Of a DNA stretch of 64,000 bases, positions 46,767-56,516 are shown piece by piece. Every line of letters begins with the position of its first letter. The first letter of the stretch is position 1. The stretch covers positions 62,001-126,000 of the forward strand of contig NZ_CP019630.1 in assembly GCF_001999245.1 (NCBI RefSeq), read 5' to 3'. A program made the position numbers and the translations under genes. The notes under the pieces are model-generated. The model was not told the origin of the DNA. It did not search any database and saw nothing but the letters and a program-made list of their open reading frames with translations. The DNA comes from Roseibium algicola (lineage in GTDB: Bacteria > Pseudomonadota > Alphaproteobacteria > Rhizobiales > Stappiaceae).

Positions 46767-47669
46767 ATGACCGACGCAACGCACAACCTGTCTTCGCCGC
46801 GTAATACCGGCACAAGAACATACCGTCTGCCGATCTGGTCGGATGCGAACTGGATTGTCCGGATCGCGTTTCTCATCGGCCTGATCCTGATCGTGACGGC
46901 ACTCGCCGCACCCTGGGTAGCCCCCTTCGACCCGAATGCCCAAAGTCTCATTTCCCGGCTGCGTCCGCCAATCGGGTTCGAACGCTACAAGGACGGCTTC
47001 TATTTCGGCACCGACGAACTCGGCCGGGACATCTTCTCCCGCTGCATCTACGGCCTGCGGCTGACCTTCGCACTCGCCCTTGCGGGAGCCGTCATAGGTC
47101 TTCTGATCGGCGGTACATTGGGTCTGATGGCCGGCATCATCGGCGGTGTTTTCGAAGAGGTCATCATGGGCCTGGTCGACGCGCAGATCGCCATTCCCTT
47201 CACCCTGATCGCCCTTCTCATTCTGGCAGTCATGGGCTCATCCCTGGACGTGATGATCCTCGTGCTCGGTGTCTACGGCTGGGAGCAATACACGCGGATC
47301 GTGCGTGGTGAAGTGAAGAAGCTGATCCAGATGCCCTTTGTCGAAGCGGCACGTGCAGCAGGTGCAACGCCGCTCCGGATTGCGGTGAGGCACATCCTGC
47401 CCAATGTCGTCTCGCCGATCGTCGTCCAGTTCACACTGAACTTTTCCAACATCGTCATCCTGGAATCGACCCTGTCTTTCCTCGGTCTCGGCGTTCAACC
47501 GCCAACCGCAACGCTCGGATCGATGGTCGGCATCGGCCGCGATTACTTGCCGACGGCCCCCTGGATCGTTCTCGCCCCCGCGATGGTGATCCTGCTCCTC
47601 ACATTCGCAGTCCAGATCCTTGGCGACTGGCTGCGCGACAAGGCGGATGTCCGTCTCAGGTCCCGCTGA
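46767..47669 (+). CDS. ABC transporter permease (dipeptide/OppC type)
   Basis: A 300-residue DppC/OppC permease with an N-terminal OppC_N segment, the FGTDELGRDIFSRCIYGLRLT motif and the coupling loop EAARAAGATPLRIAVRHILPNV. The start at 46767 is preferred because AAGGGAT lies nine bases upstream; an in-frame start at 46749 overlaps the previous gene. Confidence 0.93.
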   Translation: MTDATHNLSSPRNTGTRTYRLPIWSDANWIVRIAFLIGLILIVTALAAPWVAPFDPNAQSLISRLRPPIGFERYKDGFYFGTDELGRDIFSRCIYGLRLTFALALAGAVIGLLIGGTLGLMAGIIGGVFEEVIMGLVDAQIAIPFTLIALLILAVMGSSLDVMILVLGVYGWEQYTRIVRGEVKKLIQMPFVEAARAAGATPLRIAVRHILPNVVSPIVVQFTLNFSNIVILESTLSFLGLGVQPPTATLGSMVGIGRDYLPTAPWIVLAPAMVILLLTFAVQILGDWLRDKADVRLRSR

Positions 47670-47732
47670 CCGAACCCAACCACAGAAGCCGGAACGGCCG
47701 ACGCTCCACCCTAGCAGCCTTGGAGGCTCGAT

Positions 47733-49280
47733 ATGACCAAACTACTGGCAACCACCGCTCTTGCTTCGCTCATGGCGACAAGTGCCTTCGCAACAGAACT
47801 CACCGTTGGTGCAGCCAACGTGTCCAGCTACCTGGATCCGGGCCGCGATCACTCGAATGTCGGCTCACAGTTCTACTACAACGCCTTCGATACGCTGATC
47901 GCAAAGAACCACGACACCACCGACACTGAATGGCAGCCGGGCCTTGCGACTGAGTGGAAACTTGTCGAACCGACGATCATGGAACTGAAACTGCGTGAAG
48001 GCGTGAAGTTCCACAATGGCGCCGACATGACCGCCGACGACGTCGTGTTCTCGCTGAACCGGATGTATCAGGCCGACTTCCCACCCTATCAGGTGCGTGC
48101 CCGGGACCGTCTTGAAAACTTCGAGAAGGCCGAGAAGGTCGATGATCTCACCGTACGCATCCATGCAAAGCGCCCGGAGCCTCTTTGGGAAACACTGCTG
48201 AACCTGCAGCAGGTCATGATCATTCCGGAAGCTTACACCAAGAGCCTTGCAGGCGACCCGGACAAGCTTGAGCATGATGACTTTGAAGCCTTTTCCCTGA
48301 AGCCGGTCGGCACAGGCCCATACAAGGTTGCCGAATTCGTGCCGGGCGAAACAGTGGTCTGGGAACGTTTTGACGACTTCTGGGGCAAAAAGGCACCCCT
48401 CGACAAGGTCACTGTCCGGCATATGCCGGAGACTGCTTCACGCATCACGGCCCTGAAAACAGGTGAAGCCGACATCGTCACCAACATCGCACCTGACCAG
48501 CTTCAGCTGATCGAGAACGATCCGGACATGAAGGCCGCCGGCAGCGCCACTGCCCTCTTCCACGTCATGATCATGAATGTGAACCATCCGAAACTGAAGG
48601 ATGCCCGCATCCGTCAGGCCCTGTCGCTCGCCATCGACCGTGACACGCTGAACGAAGCCCTGTGGGGTGGCAAGGCCGTGGTTCCATCCACGCACACGCT
48701 TGCGGAATTCGGCGAACTGTACCAGCCGGAGCTGACCACCTTCGAATACAATCCGGAGAAAGCCAGGGAACTGCTCAAGGAAGCAGGCTATGACGGCTTC
48801 GAAATCACCTACGACACCGCGCCGGGCTACTACACCAACGGCCTTCTGGCGGCCCAGGCCATCATGGAGATGTGGGCGGAAGTCGGTATCAAGGGCAAGG
48901 TCAACGTCCAGGACAAATGGAGCGGCAACTCACCGGACATGATGACCCGCAACTGGTCCAATCCGATGTATTTCGCCGACCCGTTCGGCAGCTTCGGCGT
49001 CATGTGGGCTCCGAATGGTCCGTCTGAATCCGAAGGCCGTTTCAACACCGACGAAGACTACGCCAAGAGCTGGGAGCAGTTCCGCTTTAACGGTGATGTC
49101 GAGTTGCGTCGCGCAGCCTATGCGGAGCTGATGGAGCGCATCAAGCAGGATCCGCCGGTGCTGCCGCTGTATCGCCCCTATGAAAGCTGGGCGATGAAGA
49201 CCAACGTCAACTGGGCTCCCAAGCCGGGTCACATTCCCTACGTGCTCGACTTCCGCGCCGGCTCCATTTCGTTCAACTAA
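47733..49280 (+). CDS. ABC transporter substrate-binding protein (family 5)
   Basis: A 515-residue SBP_bac_5 protein with a Sec signal peptide (residues 1-20, ending TSAFA). It has the family pattern LKLREGVKFHNGADMTADDVVFSLNRM and later ARIRQALSLAIDRDTL. GGAGG precedes the ATG. Family members bind di- and oligopeptides, nickel, glutathione or sugars. The neighbouring HAD and metallophosphoesterase genes suggest a phosphorylated ligand. A hairpin follows the stop codon. Confidence 0.92.
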   Translation: MTKLLATTALASLMATSAFATELTVGAANVSSYLDPGRDHSNVGSQFYYNAFDTLIAKNHDTTDTEWQPGLATEWKLVEPTIMELKLREGVKFHNGADMTADDVVFSLNRMYQADFPPYQVRARDRLENFEKAEKVDDLTVRIHAKRPEPLWETLLNLQQVMIIPEAYTKSLAGDPDKLEHDDFEAFSLKPVGTGPYKVAEFVPGETVVWERFDDFWGKKAPLDKVTVRHMPETASRITALKTGEADIVTNIAPDQLQLIENDPDMKAAGSATALFHVMIMNVNHPKLKDARIRQALSLAIDRDTLNEALWGGKAVVPSTHTLAEFGELYQPELTTFEYNPEKARELLKEAGYDGFEITYDTAPGYYTNGLLAAQAIMEMWAEVGIKGKVNVQDKWSGNSPDMMTRNWSNPMYFADPFGSFGVMWAPNGPSESEGRFNTDEDYAKSWEQFRFNGDVELRRAAYAELMERIKQDPPVLPLYRPYESWAMKTNVNWAPKPGHIPYVLDFRAGSISFN

Positions 49281-49289
49281 GCAAAAAAA

Positions 49290-49315
49290 AGCGCCGCCGG
49301 TACACCGGCGGCGCT
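49290..49315. promoter_or_regulatory. strong hairpin after the family 5 binding-protein gene
   Basis: A 12-bp inverted repeat AGCGCCGCCGGT / ACCGGCGGCGCT with a 2-base centre. On the plus strand no T-run follows. Eight A residues precede it, so it would act as an intrinsic terminator only for minus-strand transcripts. On the plus strand it may protect the upstream mRNA. Confidence 0.6.
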
Positions 49316-49349
49316 CTCCCTACCCTTTGATCAATTCAGGAATTTCAAC

Positions 49350-50222
49350 GTGTCCGTACGCATTGCTGTTGTCGCCGACATCCACCACGGCAAACCTTCC
49401 GCGACCAAGCGCGGTGACACTGCCCTCGAGCTGATGGCCGAGTTTGCCCGTTTCGCCAACGATGTTGCCCCCGATTTCGTCGTCGACCTGGGCGATCGGA
49501 TTTCCGATATGGACCGCGACACGGACCTTCAGCTGGAACGCGAAGTCGCAGAGGCCTTCAAGGCCGTCAATGCTCCGGTCCACCACATCAACGGCAATCA
49601 CGACCGCGATCACCTGGATGTTTCGGACAACGAGGAAATCCTCGGTCAGTCCCTCGCCAACGCGACCTTTGATGCAGGAGACTGGAGAATTGCGCTGTGG
49701 CGCGCAGACAGCAAGATCCATCGGACGCCGGAGCATTCCGGGTTCATTCTCCATGAGGCCGATCTCTTGTGGCTGTCACGCGTTGCACAGAACACGGACA
49801 AGCCTCTTCTGGTTATCAGCCACGTTCCCGTTTCCGGTCATGGCCAGATCGGCAACTACTACTTCGAACGCAATCCGTCAGCTTCGACCTACCCGATGGC
49901 AGAACGTGCCCGCGCGGCACTGGCGCAGTCCCGGCAGCCGGTGGTCTGTCTGTCCGGCCACGTTCACTGGAACACAATCACCACGGTGGACGGCATTACC
50001 CATCTGACACAGCAGTCGCTCACCGAAAGCTTCACCACCAAGGGCCAACCTGCCGGTGCCTTCGGTTTGCTTGAGCTTGGCGAAACCGTCTCCTGGCAGG
50101 TACAGGGCCTCGACCCGATTGCCCATTCGTTCAAGCCTCATGCCGACCGCTGGACACCGCCGCTACCGGACTTCAAGCAGCATCCGGAATTTGCCGCAAG
50201 ACGCCGCGGAGACCTCAAATGA
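49350..50222 (+). CDS. metallophosphoesterase
   Basis: A 290-residue calcineurin-like phosphoesterase with a dinuclear metal site. Motifs in order are ADIHHG (D9, H11), DLGDR, INGNHDRDH, VISHVPV and LSGHVHWN. No signal peptide is seen, so it acts in the cytoplasm. The start is a GTG at 49350 with AGGA eight bases ahead. Its stop overlaps the start of the ATPase gene (ATGA), so it is translationally coupled to the transporter. A phosphodiesterase of the CpdA/GlpQ-like cyclic-nucleotide or glycerophosphodiester kind is possible. Confidence 0.88.
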   Translation: MSVRIAVVADIHHGKPSATKRGDTALELMAEFARFANDVAPDFVVDLGDRISDMDRDTDLQLEREVAEAFKAVNAPVHHINGNHDRDHLDVSDNEEILGQSLANATFDAGDWRIALWRADSKIHRTPEHSGFILHEADLLWLSRVAQNTDKPLLVISHVPVSGHGQIGNYYFERNPSASTYPMAERARAALAQSRQPVVCLSGHVHWNTITTVDGITHLTQQSLTESFTTKGQPAGAFGLLELGETVSWQVQGLDPIAHSFKPHADRWTPPLPDFKQHPEFAARRRGDLK

Positions 50223-51901
50223 CCAAGCCGGTACTGGACGTTCAGGACCTCAGGATTTCTTTCGGTGCTCATGAAGCCGTGAAGGGAATTTCCTTTGCAA
50301 TTCATGCGCGCGAGACACTTGCGCTGGTCGGAGAGTCCGGTTCCGGCAAATCAGCCACGGCACTTTCCATCCTGCGGCTGATCGAACGAGAAGGTGGAAC
50401 GATTGGCGGGGGCAGCATCCGCCTGAACGATGGTGATCGCTCCCATGACTTGCGAAGCCTGTCGGATGCACAGCTGACAGCTCTGCGGGGCAATGCCATT
50501 TCCATGGTTTTTCAGGAGCCGATGACCTCACTCAACCCGGTTCTGAAAATCGGCGACCAGGTTGGCGAGGTCTTCATCCGCCACCGGAAGTTCGACAGGC
50601 GCAAGGCCATGCAAGCCGCAGAAGAAGCCCTCGATCAGGTACGCATTCCGGATCCGGCGCGGCGGCTGCAGCAATATCCGCACGAACTTTCCGGCGGCCT
50701 GCGTCAACGGGTGATGATTGCAATGGCGCTCGCCTGCAGGCCCAAACTGCTGATCTGCGATGAACCGACAACGGCTCTGGATGTCACCACCCAGGCAGAG
50801 ATCCTGACACTGATCCGGAACCTTCAGGCCGAAATCGGCATGGGCGTTCTGTTCATCACCCACGACATGGGCGTCGTTGCCGAGATTGCCGACCGAGTCG
50901 TCGTGCTTCGCAACGGCGAAAAGATGGAAGAAGCCAGCGTTCACGATCTTTTCGAAAGGCCGAAGGCTGCCTACACAAAGGCGCTGATGGCGGCAACGCC
51001 GAAACCGGGTTCCGGAACCAGCACGCAGCAGGCCGGGACCGAGACAGTGCTGGATGTTGAGCAACTGTCGACACGATTTGCCGGCAAATCCGGCCTGTTT
51101 TCAAGGAAATCCGGCGGCGTTCTGGCCGTGAACCGCGTTTCGCTGAAGGTTGCGCGTGGTGAGACACTTGGTCTGGTAGGCGAGTCCGGTTGCGGCAAGT
51201 CGACCCTGGCGCGGTCCATTCTGCACCTGATCGAACCTGAAAGCGGATCTGTCAGGCTTGACGGCAATGTTCTGAACAGCTCCTCCCGGCAGGCGCTCCG
51301 CGAAACGCGGAAGGACATGCAGATGGTGTTTCAGGACCCTTACGCGAGCCTCAATCCGCGGCTTCCGGTACATGAGCTGATCACGGAGCCGGCGCGGATC
51401 CACGGCCTTGTCTCGCGGAAGGACCAGAAGGAACTCGCAGCGGATCTGGTTGAAAGGGTTGGACTGGAGCGCGATGCCATCAATCGCTTCGTGCACCAAT
51501 TCTCCGGCGGACAACGTCAGCGTCTGTGCATTGCGCGTGCCTTGTCGGTGGAACCGAAACTCATCATTGCGGACGAAGCGGTTTCCGCGCTGGATGTTTC
51601 CATTGCCCGGCAGATCACTGATCTGATGCTGGAACTGCAACGCACGGAAGGTCTGTCGTTCCTGTTCATCTCACACGACATCGGCGTGGTGGAGCGGGTC
51701 AGTCACCGCATTGCGGTGATGTACAAGGGCGAGATTGTCGAAACCGGTCCAACCGAACAGATTCTGAAAAACCCGCAGCACCCGTACACGCGGCGCCTGT
51801 TGTCTGCCGTTCCAAACCCGATGCCGAAGCAACGCCGCAAGTCTGCGGAGGCCTTCACGGCATTTCCGCAGGAAAGCACGACACTGGTGGCGATGGCCTA
51901 A
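50219..51901 (+). CDS. dipeptide-type ABC transporter ATP-binding protein, DppD-DppF fusion
   Basis: A 560-residue protein containing two complete ABC ATPases. Domain 1 (about 1-260) has Walker [10 protein letters not shown], signature LSGGLRQRV and Walker [13 protein letters not shown]. Domain 2 (about 280-550) has Walker [10 protein letters not shown], signature FSGGQRQRL and Walker [13 protein letters not shown]. The usual separate DppD and DppF are thus fused, as in GsiA-type proteins. Both sites look catalytically intact. It is the last gene of the operon. Confidence 0.93.
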   Translation: MTKPVLDVQDLRISFGAHEAVKGISFAIHARETLALVGESGSGKSATALSILRLIEREGGTIGGGSIRLNDGDRSHDLRSLSDAQLTALRGNAISMVFQEPMTSLNPVLKIGDQVGEVFIRHRKFDRRKAMQAAEEALDQVRIPDPARRLQQYPHELSGGLRQRVMIAMALACRPKLLICDEPTTALDVTTQAEILTLIRNLQAEIGMGVLFITHDMGVVAEIADRVVVLRNGEKMEEASVHDLFERPKAAYTKALMAATPKPGSGTSTQQAGTETVLDVEQLSTRFAGKSGLFSRKSGGVLAVNRVSLKVARGETLGLVGESGCGKSTLARSILHLIEPESGSVRLDGNVLNSSSRQALRETRKDMQMVFQDPYASLNPRLPVHELITEPARIHGLVSRKDQKELAADLVERVGLERDAINRFVHQFSGGQRQRLCIARALSVEPKLIIADEAVSALDVSIARQITDLMLELQRTEGLSFLFISHDIGVVERVSHRIAVMYKGEIVETGPTEQILKNPQHPYTRRLLSAVPNPMPKQRRKSAEAFTAFPQESTTLVAMA

Positions 51902-52022
51902 CCAACATCGGGCCAATTCGTTCCGGTGCAATCTGTTTCAGGAATATGGGGTCTCTTTACTGGCCCCTCACCCGGCAACACGCTATATCCTTGCGCCGGA
52001 CGGACACAGACCTGGAGCTGCC

Positions 52023-52997
52023 ATGAGCGGATTGCTTGCCCTACTCGATGACGTTGCCGCAATCGCCAAGATTGCCGCGGCCTCCGCGGATGACGTGATC
52101 GGCCAGGCGGCCAAGGCGGGCGCGAAAGCGGCCGGAGCCGTGATCGACGACGCAGCCGTCACTCCGAAATATGTCGCCGGATTTTCCCCTGCACGCGAAA
52201 TTCCGATCGTCTGGCGGATCGCGAAGGGATCAATCAAGAACAAGCTGATTTTCCTGCTTCCTGCCGGCCTCGTACTCAATGAGTTTCTACCAGGCATCAT
52301 TACACCGTTGCTGATGCTGGGTGGCGCCTACCTGTGTTTTGAGGGGGCGGAAAAGATCTATCACATCTTCAAGCCCCATCATCATGACGCCGACGAGCCG
52401 GAAGGCTTCGTTGCCGACCCGTTGCATCTGGAAGAACAGAAGGTTTCCGGCGCCATCAAGACCGACTTCATCCTGTCGGCGGAAATCATGACGATCGCCC
52501 TCGCCGAGATTCCTGAAAGCACCATCTGGATGGAAGCCGCCACGCTTGCAGTGGTCGCAATCGGCATCACCGTTCTCGTTTATGGCTCCGTTGCCTTGCT
52601 GGTAAAGGCGGACGACTTTGGCCTGATGCTGACGCGCAGAGGCCGCCTGTCGCTGACCCGCGCCATCGGCCACGGCATTGTGAAAGCCATGCCCGGCTTC
52701 ATGAAACTGCTGATGACAGTTGGTACCGCCGCCATGCTTTGGGTCGGTGGCTCCATCGTGCTGCATGGTATGGACGTTCTGGGCTTCGGGCAGATCTACG
52801 GCATCATCCACGACATTGCCCACAACGTGGCTCATTCGGTACAGGTCGCTCAAGGCTTCCTCACATGGGTGGTAACGGCAAGCCTGGACGGTCTGTTCGG
52901 CCTCGCACTCGGCATGCTGCTGATCCCGGTCACCAGCAAGGTGATCCTGCCGGTCTGGCGGCTCGTCAGAGGCAAGTCAGCCGCGAAGAGCCACTGA
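52023..52997 (+). CDS. DUF808 family inner-membrane protein (YedI-like)
   Basis: A 324-residue membrane protein. The N-terminal GLLALLDDVAAIAKIAAASADDV and KAAGAVIDDAAVTPKYV are hallmark blocks of DUF808. About six to eight TM segments follow (for example LIFLLPAGLVLNEFLPGIITPLLMLGGAYL). It lies alone after the ABC operon and has its own terminator. The function is unknown. Confidence 0.9.
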   Translation: MSGLLALLDDVAAIAKIAAASADDVIGQAAKAGAKAAGAVIDDAAVTPKYVAGFSPAREIPIVWRIAKGSIKNKLIFLLPAGLVLNEFLPGIITPLLMLGGAYLCFEGAEKIYHIFKPHHHDADEPEGFVADPLHLEEQKVSGAIKTDFILSAEIMTIALAEIPESTIWMEAATLAVVAIGITVLVYGSVALLVKADDFGLMLTRRGRLSLTRAIGHGIVKAMPGFMKLLMTVGTAAMLWVGGSIVLHGMDVLGFGQIYGIIHDIAHNVAHSVQVAQGFLTWVVTASLDGLFGLALGMLLIPVTSKVILPVWRLVRGKSAAKSH

Positions 52998-53024
52998 CGT
53001 TCCAGCGGTCGGCCCGGAAAAAAC

Positions 53025-53060
53025 AAAGGCAATCGACAGGAGCCAGTCGATTGCCTTTTT
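53025..53060 (+). terminator. rho-independent terminator of the DUF808 gene
   Basis: The perfect 13-bp stem AAAGGCAATCGAC / GTCGATTGCCTTT (53025-53037 and 53046-53058) has an 8-base loop and ends in TTTTT. Confidence 0.9.
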
Positions 53061-53152
53061 CGTGAGAGAGCAAAGCGTAGGATTTTCTGTACGCCGACGA
53101 AACCGGGACATGTCAGCCCGACAGCCTGCTCCCAGTCGCTCAAGGTCAGTTC

Positions 53153-53326
53153 CTAAAACGTATTGAAGCTTGAGGGGCCTTCTGGTTGAGCAAACGTGGT
53201 GTAAGGCGCAACGGTAAGTGCCGTACCGACGAAGCCAGACTTCATGATAACATTGGCATAGGCCATGAAGGTGCGGTCATAGGGCACCTACGGGTCCTTG
53301 TCGCAGTCAACGATCCGCCACGCCCT
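53153..53326 (-). pseudogene. possible gene remnant with an internal stop
   Basis: In the 437-bp gap between the DUF808 and amidotransferase genes, one minus-strand frame reads AWRIVDCDKDP, then TAG (53288-53290), then VPYDRTFMAYANVIMKSGFV and a short end at 53153. The composition looks protein-like on both sides of the stop, and the stop falls where a Tyr codon would need one base change. Alternatively the part after the stop is a 44-codon gene starting with GTG at 53287. I do not recognise the parent family. The rest of the gap holds the terminator and nothing else I can support. Confidence 0.35.
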
Positions 53327-53434
53327 TAAACACCTGCAAGCGCGAGAAGTTCAAATTAGCGTTTAGATCCAAATAAAATTCTACCTTCGCAAATTCGAGC
53401 ATTGCGATTGAACGGGCATGGTTGGCTCTGCAGA

Positions 53435-54157
53435 TCAGGCTTCGGCGTTACCGGGCAACAGCATCCCGAGTTCTTCGCCCGACAGGAACATTGCAAAGAG
53501 ATCTGCCGCCTTGCTCGCATCAAGAGGCATGGTCTCGATCCGTTTCGGCAGATCAGCGCGCTGCGTGTCGTTCAAAACATATCCGCGCAGCTTCACAATG
53601 CCCGCAAGATAGTCCGGATCTATTTCCGGATGCGGTTGGCATGTCAGGATCTGACCAGGCAGATGAAGCCCGGCAATCGGGCAACCTGAACTGCTTGCAA
53701 CAACTTCAAGCCCCTTGGGCGCCATTGTGACCTGGTCCTGATGCCAGGCATTGAGCACCAGTTTTTCGTGACCGAAACCGCGATAGGTTTCCGGTCCGGC
53801 GGTAAATCCCCTGGGCGACCTCTCCACTTTACCACCAAGGGCCTGAGCAATGATCTGGTGACCGAAGCAAACACCGATCAGAGGGCGCTCGCTCTGGTGG
53901 ATAGCGCGGATAAGTTCCTCAAGCTGCGGAATCCAGTCGTGGTCTTCGTAAGCTCCGTGGCGGGATCCGGTTATCAACCAGGAATCCGCTGCTTCCGGCC
54001 CATCGGGGAACTGGCCTGCCTCGACATCATAGGTCGTGAAGGAAAACCCGCGACCGGCCAGCAACTGCCGGAAGCATGCGTCGTAGTCGCCCAATTCCTG
54101 TGCCAGTTCGTCGGGGGCATGCCCGGGCTGCAAGATGCCGATATGTCTGGAGTTCAT
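53435..54157 (-). CDS. type 1 glutamine amidotransferase (class I GATase)
   Basis: A 240-residue stand-alone glutamine amidotransferase domain, similar to GuaA-like or GMP-synthase-type GATases. The nucleophile elbow is GVCFGHQIIAQALGG with C97, and the catalytic His is in CQPHPEID. An oxyanion strand ITGSRHGAYED is present. The start at 54157 gives the typical N-terminus MNSRHIGILQ; a longer frame to 54298 overlaps the previous gene and is rejected. No synthetase partner is adjacent, so the nitrogen acceptor is unknown; gamma-glutamyl hydrolase activity is another option. Confidence 0.87.
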   Translation of the reverse strand: MNSRHIGILQPGHAPDELAQELGDYDACFRQLLAGRGFSFTTYDVEAGQFPDGPEAADSWLITGSRHGAYEDHDWIPQLEELIRAIHQSERPLIGVCFGHQIIAQALGGKVERSPRGFTAGPETYRGFGHEKLVLNAWHQDQVTMAPKGLEVVASSSGCPIAGLHLPGQILTCQPHPEIDPDYLAGIVKLRGYVLNDTQRADLPKRIETMPLDASKAADLFAMFLSGEELGMLLPGNAEA

Positions 54158-54197
54158 CGATAGGTCTCGTCTGGCGAATCCGGCTGGCGCCGATCGC

Positions 54198-54896
54198 TCA
54201 TGATTGACCGCTCTTTGCAGCATCCGCAAGACACGCGCCAAGTTTGCGCTTCTGCTCTCCGGATGGCTCGAAATTCTCCGCGGCCAACCAGGCTTCATAG
54301 CCCTTTTTCAGCGCCGGCCATTCCTTGTCGATCATGGAGAACCACGCCGTATCGCGATTGAGACCCTTGACGACAAGATGCTGCCGGAAGACGCCCTCCT
54401 CGCTGAAACCGAAACGCAAGGCGGCCTGTCTGGACGGTATGTTGTCGTTGTTGCACTTCCATTCGAAGCGCCGATAACCGAGATCATCGAACACATATTT
54501 CATGAACAGATAGAGGGCTTCGGTCGCCCCGCGTCTGCGCGAGATCAGCGGCCCCCAATAGATATTTCCAATTTCGATGACGCCGTTGGCCTCGTCGATC
54601 CGCATAAGCGTCTGCCGCCCGGCAACTTTACCGGTTTCCTTGTCCACGATTGCAAAAAACAGCGGATCCTTGCTGGCTGCAGCCTTTTCCACCCACCCGC
54701 GGAATTCAGTCTCCGTCTCAGGCGGACACTCAGGAAGCCAGCGGAATTTCTGATCGCCGTCCGGCACATCGGAAGCTTCGAATAGCCCGGACGTATGATG
54801 CACCGGGTCAAGCGGCTCCAGAACAACGTAACGGCCCTCAATCGGCTTGTGCTCCGGCCGGGGACGTGCGGTCCAATGGCTAAGGTTTTCAGGCAT
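54198..54896 (-). CDS. GNAT family N-acetyltransferase (RimJ/RimL-like)
   Basis: A 232-residue acetyltransferase of the Acetyltransf_3 type, typical of RimJ-like enzymes. Visible blocks are GRYVVLEPLDPVHH at the start, then GNIYWGPLISRRRGATEALYL with the acetyl-CoA loop, and FEWKCNNDNIPSRQAALRFGF. The start at 54896 has GGAGATGATC before it. The amidotransferase gene starts 40 bp after its stop on the same strand, so the two are likely co-transcribed. Confidence 0.88.
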   Translation of the reverse strand: MPENLSHWTARPRPEHKPIEGRYVVLEPLDPVHHTSGLFEASDVPDGDQKFRWLPECPPETETEFRGWVEKAAASKDPLFFAIVDKETGKVAGRQTLMRIDEANGVIEIGNIYWGPLISRRRGATEALYLFMKYVFDDLGYRRFEWKCNNDNIPSRQAALRFGFSEEGVFRQHLVVKGLNRDTAWFSMIDKEWPALKKGYEAWLAAENFEPSGEQKRKLGACLADAAKSGQS

Positions 54897-55132
54897 GATC
54901 ATCTCCGGAAAGGGCATGGCTTGCTTGCATGTGCCGGCAGTTTGCTACCGGCAGGCTCCCACTGTCTACCGTTTCACTGGTACCGCGAGAAGATCCAGTT
55001 CCTCGAGACCAACAGAACCAGTTAGACGTCTCTTTTCCTTTAGGCCACACCACGCCGTAAAGGAGCAACGAAGCCCATCTGCAACCAACAAAACTCGTGT
55101 TAAGCTCCACCGGTTTCTGGAGGAGGCAAACC

Positions 55133-56290
55133 ATGACTTCGGGTGTAACGGTGCTTGTCGGAACCACCAAGGGAGCGTTTCTGCTGAACGGTGGAAGTGA
55201 CCGTGGAGGCTGGAAGGTAAAGGGACCTTTCTGCGATGGCTGGCCGATCAATCACGTGATCGGCGATCCGGAAAGCGGCACGATCTGGGCCGGCGGCGGC
55301 GGCGAATGGTCCGGCGCGGGCGTCTGGCGTTCTGTCGACGGCGGCGAGACATGGGAGGTCACCCGACTGACCAAAGGGACGCTCGACGACTGGGCAGCCA
55401 ATGACCCCGAGACGGCCAAGTTTCTGAATTGGACACCTCAGAACCTGCCTTTTGCGGACGACTTCTCGCAAATCTGGTCGCTCGGGTATGCACACGGCAC
55501 GCTCTACGCCGGCACCAAGCCTGCAAGATTTCTCGCCAGCCGGGATGGCGGCAAGAGCTTCGCGCATCTGGAGGGGCTTGCCAATCATCCGTCCGCAGAC
55601 AGCTGGAACCCGGGTGCGGCCGGCCTTGTGCTGCACACGATCGTTTCCGACCCGGACAATCCGAAAAAGCTCTGGATAGGCATTTCTGCCGCAGGCGTTT
55701 TCGCCAGCGAAGATGGCGGCATGACGTGGGAGCGACGCAACCGGCTGTCCAACGCGGCCGCCTGTGAGGGACATGATCACCCTGCCTCCCCGCGCGACGG
55801 CGAGACCGGCCATTGCGTTCACAACATGATGCGTGCACCTGGCGACAATGACCTGCTTTATCAGCAGAACCACCACGGCGTCTGGCGATCCGCAGACGGC
55901 GGGCTCAACTGGGACAACATTACCGACGGCCTGCCCTCCACCTTCGGCTTCCCGATCCGCGTTCATCCGCGAGATCCTGACACCATCTGGACGCTCCCGC
56001 TTAACGGAGACACCGAAGGCCGGTTTCCCCCCGGTGCGGCGGCAGCCGTCTGGAAGTCCGATGACGGTGGCCGAACCTGGCGGGACAAGCGCGAGGGCCT
56101 TCCGCAGGAAGCCTGCTTCTTCACGGTTCTGCGTCAGGCGATGGGCGGCGACACACGAGACCCCGCCGGGCTCTACTTCGGCACAAACTCAGGCTCGGTT
56201 TTCGCCAGCCTGGATGAAGGTGAGACCTGGCAGGAAATTGCCCGCCATTTGCCGACTGTGCTGGCCGTCGAGGTTTTGGACCGAGCATAA
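55133..56290 (+). CDS. BNR/VPS10-like beta-propeller protein (sialidase-fold)
   Basis: A 385-residue protein composed of a beta-propeller. Six Asp-box-like repeats SxDGGxTW are visible (SVDGGETW, SRDGGKSF, SEDGGMTW, SADGGLNW, SDDGGRTW, SLDEGETW). There is no signal peptide, so it seems cytoplasmic. GGAGGAGG precedes the ATG at 55133. Such proteins are often labelled glycosyl hydrolase, but Asp boxes are structural and catalytic residues of sialidases are not obvious here. Function is unknown. Confidence 0.85.
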   Translation: MTSGVTVLVGTTKGAFLLNGGSDRGGWKVKGPFCDGWPINHVIGDPESGTIWAGGGGEWSGAGVWRSVDGGETWEVTRLTKGTLDDWAANDPETAKFLNWTPQNLPFADDFSQIWSLGYAHGTLYAGTKPARFLASRDGGKSFAHLEGLANHPSADSWNPGAAGLVLHTIVSDPDNPKKLWIGISAAGVFASEDGGMTWERRNRLSNAAACEGHDHPASPRDGETGHCVHNMMRAPGDNDLLYQQNHHGVWRSADGGLNWDNITDGLPSTFGFPIRVHPRDPDTIWTLPLNGDTEGRFPPGAAAAVWKSDDGGRTWRDKREGLPQEACFFTVLRQAMGGDTRDPAGLYFGTNSGSVFASLDEGETWQEIARHLPTVLAVEVLDRA

Positions 56291-56481
56291 AACCAGCTGA
56301 TATCGGGAAGGCCCTGCTGCCAACTCGCTGCCACGCGTGCGTTTGCCTCGACCACATCTTCCTGGAAACAAAGACCGTTCAGCACGCGCGCTGTTCGCCA
56401 GCCGTCCATTGTTCGCAAGCTCCACTGGGTGCCCCACCCTGAAGCGAATGATTGGTGACATTCCGGCACGAGCTCTGTATA

Positions 56482-56499
56482 CAGTCAATATCCAGTCAA
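56482..56499. promoter_or_regulatory. direct repeat CAGTCAA upstream of the MocR gene
   Basis: CAGTCAA occurs at 56482-56488 and 56493-56499, 11 bp apart, one helical turn. It lies 18-35 bp before the MocR start codon. The same 7-mer (as TTGACTG) occurs twice before the DUF983 gene. Confidence 0.5.
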
Positions 56500-56516
56500 T
56501 TTGAAAGCAATTCTTC

